A DNA stretch of 64,000 bases from Aliikangiella marina (GTDB lineage: Bacteria > Pseudomonadota > Gammaproteobacteria > Enterobacterales > Kangiellaceae). The notes below the pieces were generated by a model. It was not told where the DNA came from. It searched no databases and worked only from the letters and a program-made list of their open reading frames with translations. Each line of letters begins with the position of its first letter. Within the stretch, counting starts at the first letter, position 1. Where the stretch lies: positions 1 through 64,000 of the forward strand of contig NZ_VIKR01000002.1 in NCBI RefSeq assembly GCF_007004765.1. The letters are read 5' to 3'. This document shows positions 62,798-64,000 of this stretch, in pieces. Position numbers and translations under genes: made by a program.

Positions 62798-64000
62798 ATG
62801 GATGTATTTAAATCTCAGCCTACTGATAATGCGTATATCGGCTTAGACGAGCTGGAAAAACCAGCTTGGTACGTCGTAGAAGGTAGTGAGTGTAAGAAGC
62901 TTTTATTCGATGAAAATAATCTAAATTCTCCATTTACGCGACATTCAATAGAATATGAACCTTTTAGAAACGGCAAGTTTCAAAAAGGATATCCCCTACT
63001 TCAAAATCAATCAGAAATTTGGCTTGCATGTAAACTTGGAGGTATAGCGGCTTCCAAAGCATTCAATATCGCTTGTTCGATTACAATTAATCAACCTTTA
63101 GATATTGAAAAATTTAGTCAAGCGTTTGAACGAGCACTGCATGAAACAGAAGCATTTAAAACGGTGTTTAGTAAGACTGGTCGATACCGACTGATTCAGT
63201 GTGACCCAGTTCACGATTTTGCGTATTACGATGCTGCCAGTGATGGAGCTAATGAAGCTAGCGCAAAGATTAAAGTGAAAATTCGAAACTTTGCGAATCA
63301 AGCATTTTCATTAGAAGCGGGCGGTTTGCTGCGGATCTTATTAATCAAACTAGAAGCCAATAAATATCAACTTGTTATTACAACCCATCATGCGGTCTGT
63401 GACCGAAGAGGACTGTTACTCTATATTGATCACTGTATTGCCAAGTATCATAAATTGGTCACTCAAAGCAGTGATGGAGTGAAAAAAGACATCACTAAAC
63501 GTCTCGCTATAAACGAAGCTACGCCCTTTAATTTGGATCAAGTTAAGAAGTCTCAGGATTATTGGCGCGAAAAAATGACGGTCGAGCATGAATATACCGA
63601 ATTTCCGTTAGACTTTGTTCGAGGTGCCGATAGGCAATATCGATGTGATGTTTATGCTGGCCATTTGGAGGATAGGTTATCCGAAAAACTATTAGCCTAT
63701 GCACGTTCTATTTCAGTAAAACCTAAGATTATTTTATTAACTGCTTATACACTACTTTTGGCTCGCCTAAATCAACAACCAAAAGTCGGTTTTGGATTAT
63801 CTACATCCTTACGAGATAATATATTAGAAAGCCAGTATTTAGGAAACGCCGTTTGTCTGATTCCGCTATTTGCTGATATTTCTTCAATAGAGAATACGAG
63901 GGATTTAATCACGCAGGTTGACCAAACAACCAAGGATATATATCAGTATAACCAGACGAGCTATGGCGAAATAATCGGTTACTCTTCTAGACAACGGTCA
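62798..64000 (+). CDS. NRPS-type condensation domain protein (3' end outside window)
   Basis: 401 codons are open to the window edge. ATG 62798 is the first start after an in-frame TAG at 62780. Motifs are YPLLQNQSEIWLACKLGG (residues about 65-81, the opening condensation motif), TTHHAVCDRRG (catalytic HHxxxD, His197-His198 and Asp202, with Arg203 where Gly is usual), and LGNAVCLIPLFADIS (the late VGNxVN-like motif). Condensation domains join carrier-bound acyl or aminoacyl groups to an amine or hydroxyl. Whether adenylation or carrier domains follow cannot be seen. It lies beside the carrier-protein operon and may use its carrier protein. Confidence 0.88.
   Translation, partial: MDVFKSQPTDNAYIGLDELEKPAWYVVEGSECKKLLFDENNLNSPFTRHSIEYEPFRNGKFQKGYPLLQNQSEIWLACKLGGIAASKAFNIACSITINQPLDIEKFSQAFERALHETEAFKTVFSKTGRYRLIQCDPVHDFAYYDAASDGANEASAKIKVKIRNFANQAFSLEAGGLLRILLIKLEANKYQLVITTHHAVCDRRGLLLYIDHCIAKYHKLVTQSSDGVKKDITKRLAINEATPFNLDQVKKSQDYWREKMTVEHEYTEFPLDFVRGADRQYRCDVYAGHLEDRLSEKLLAYARSISVKPKIILLTAYTLLLARLNQQPKVGFGLSTSLRDNILESQYLGNAVCLIPLFADISSIENTRDLITQVDQTTKDIYQYNQTSYGEIIGYSSRQRS

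Noticed and set aside
1-64000. CRISPR arrays, tRNA or rRNA genes, insertion sequences
   Set aside because: No regularly spaced repeats, tRNA cloverleaf with CCA context, rRNA sequence or transposase motif was seen while reading; a tRNA scan would be needed to exclude tRNAs fully.

Overview
The window looks like a chromosome segment of a marine gammaproteobacterium of moderate-to-low GC. The evidence is the SecB/GpsA/TrmL, GpmI/EnvC and GlnL/GlnG gene sets, sigma70-type promoters, a TonB-dependent receptor and a large surface-polysaccharide locus. I cannot name the genus from sequence alone; Kangiella-like or related Oceanospirillales-type lineages are a guess. No rRNA, tRNA, CRISPR array or intact insertion sequence was recognised.

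Layout. (1) 1-1.8 kb: the 3' end of an RHS-repeat toxin gene with a deaminase-fold tip, followed by an immunity gene and a non-coding stretch. (2) 2.5-7.1 kb: a small lipoprotein, a four-helix membrane protein, a divergent peptide deformylase, a TonB-dependent receptor with a Fur-like site, and a small membrane-anchored protein. (3) 7.4-21.1 kb: housekeeping genes envC-gpmI (minus), a Ser/Thr kinase-PP2C phosphatase-FHA module (plus), yibN-like rhodanese-secB-gpsA (plus), trmL, glnG-glnL and serA (minus). The neighbourhood resembles the enterobacterial envC-gpmI/yibN-grxC-secB-gpsA-cysE region, with the kinase module in between and grxC and cysE absent.

(4) 21.2-49.0 kb: an exopolysaccharide/O-antigen-type locus. 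An orphan acyl carrier protein precedes a near-consensus promoter (TTGTAC-17-TATAAT). Then come a short Wza-type export lipoprotein, a Wzz-type chain-length protein, a CpsD-like protein whose ATPase motifs have all decayed, and an outer-membrane beta-barrel. Next are rfbA-rfbC-rfbD-rfbB for dTDP-L-rhamnose, an initiating sugar-phosphate transferase, a WecG/TagA-type transferase, a GNAT protein and an O-acyltransferase. After these lie two paralogous PKD/beta-helix lipoproteins, a polymerase, a flippase (apparently using an ATT start codon), several glycosyltransferases, a sulfotransferase and a polysaccharide deacetylase. The short Wza, separate chain-length and CpsD proteins and outer-membrane barrel recall exosortase-A-associated loci, but no exosortase gene is visible.

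(5) 49.1-64.0 kb: a tight plus-strand operon that begins with a second acyl carrier protein, an acyl-CoA-dehydrogenase-like flavoprotein, a DUF1839 protein, a cytoplasmic GH2 glycosidase and a fused double alpha/beta hydrolase (nucleophile Gly in one half, Cys in the other). It continues with a second sulfotransferase, two O-acyltransferases and two glycosyltransferases. A convergent serine-acetyltransferase-like gene follows. The last gene, cut by the window edge, is an NRPS-type condensation-domain protein. I infer a carrier-protein-dependent pathway that makes an acyl or aminoacyl group and couples it to the surface glycan or to a secreted glycolipid/peptide. This is the most promising candidate for an undescribed system.
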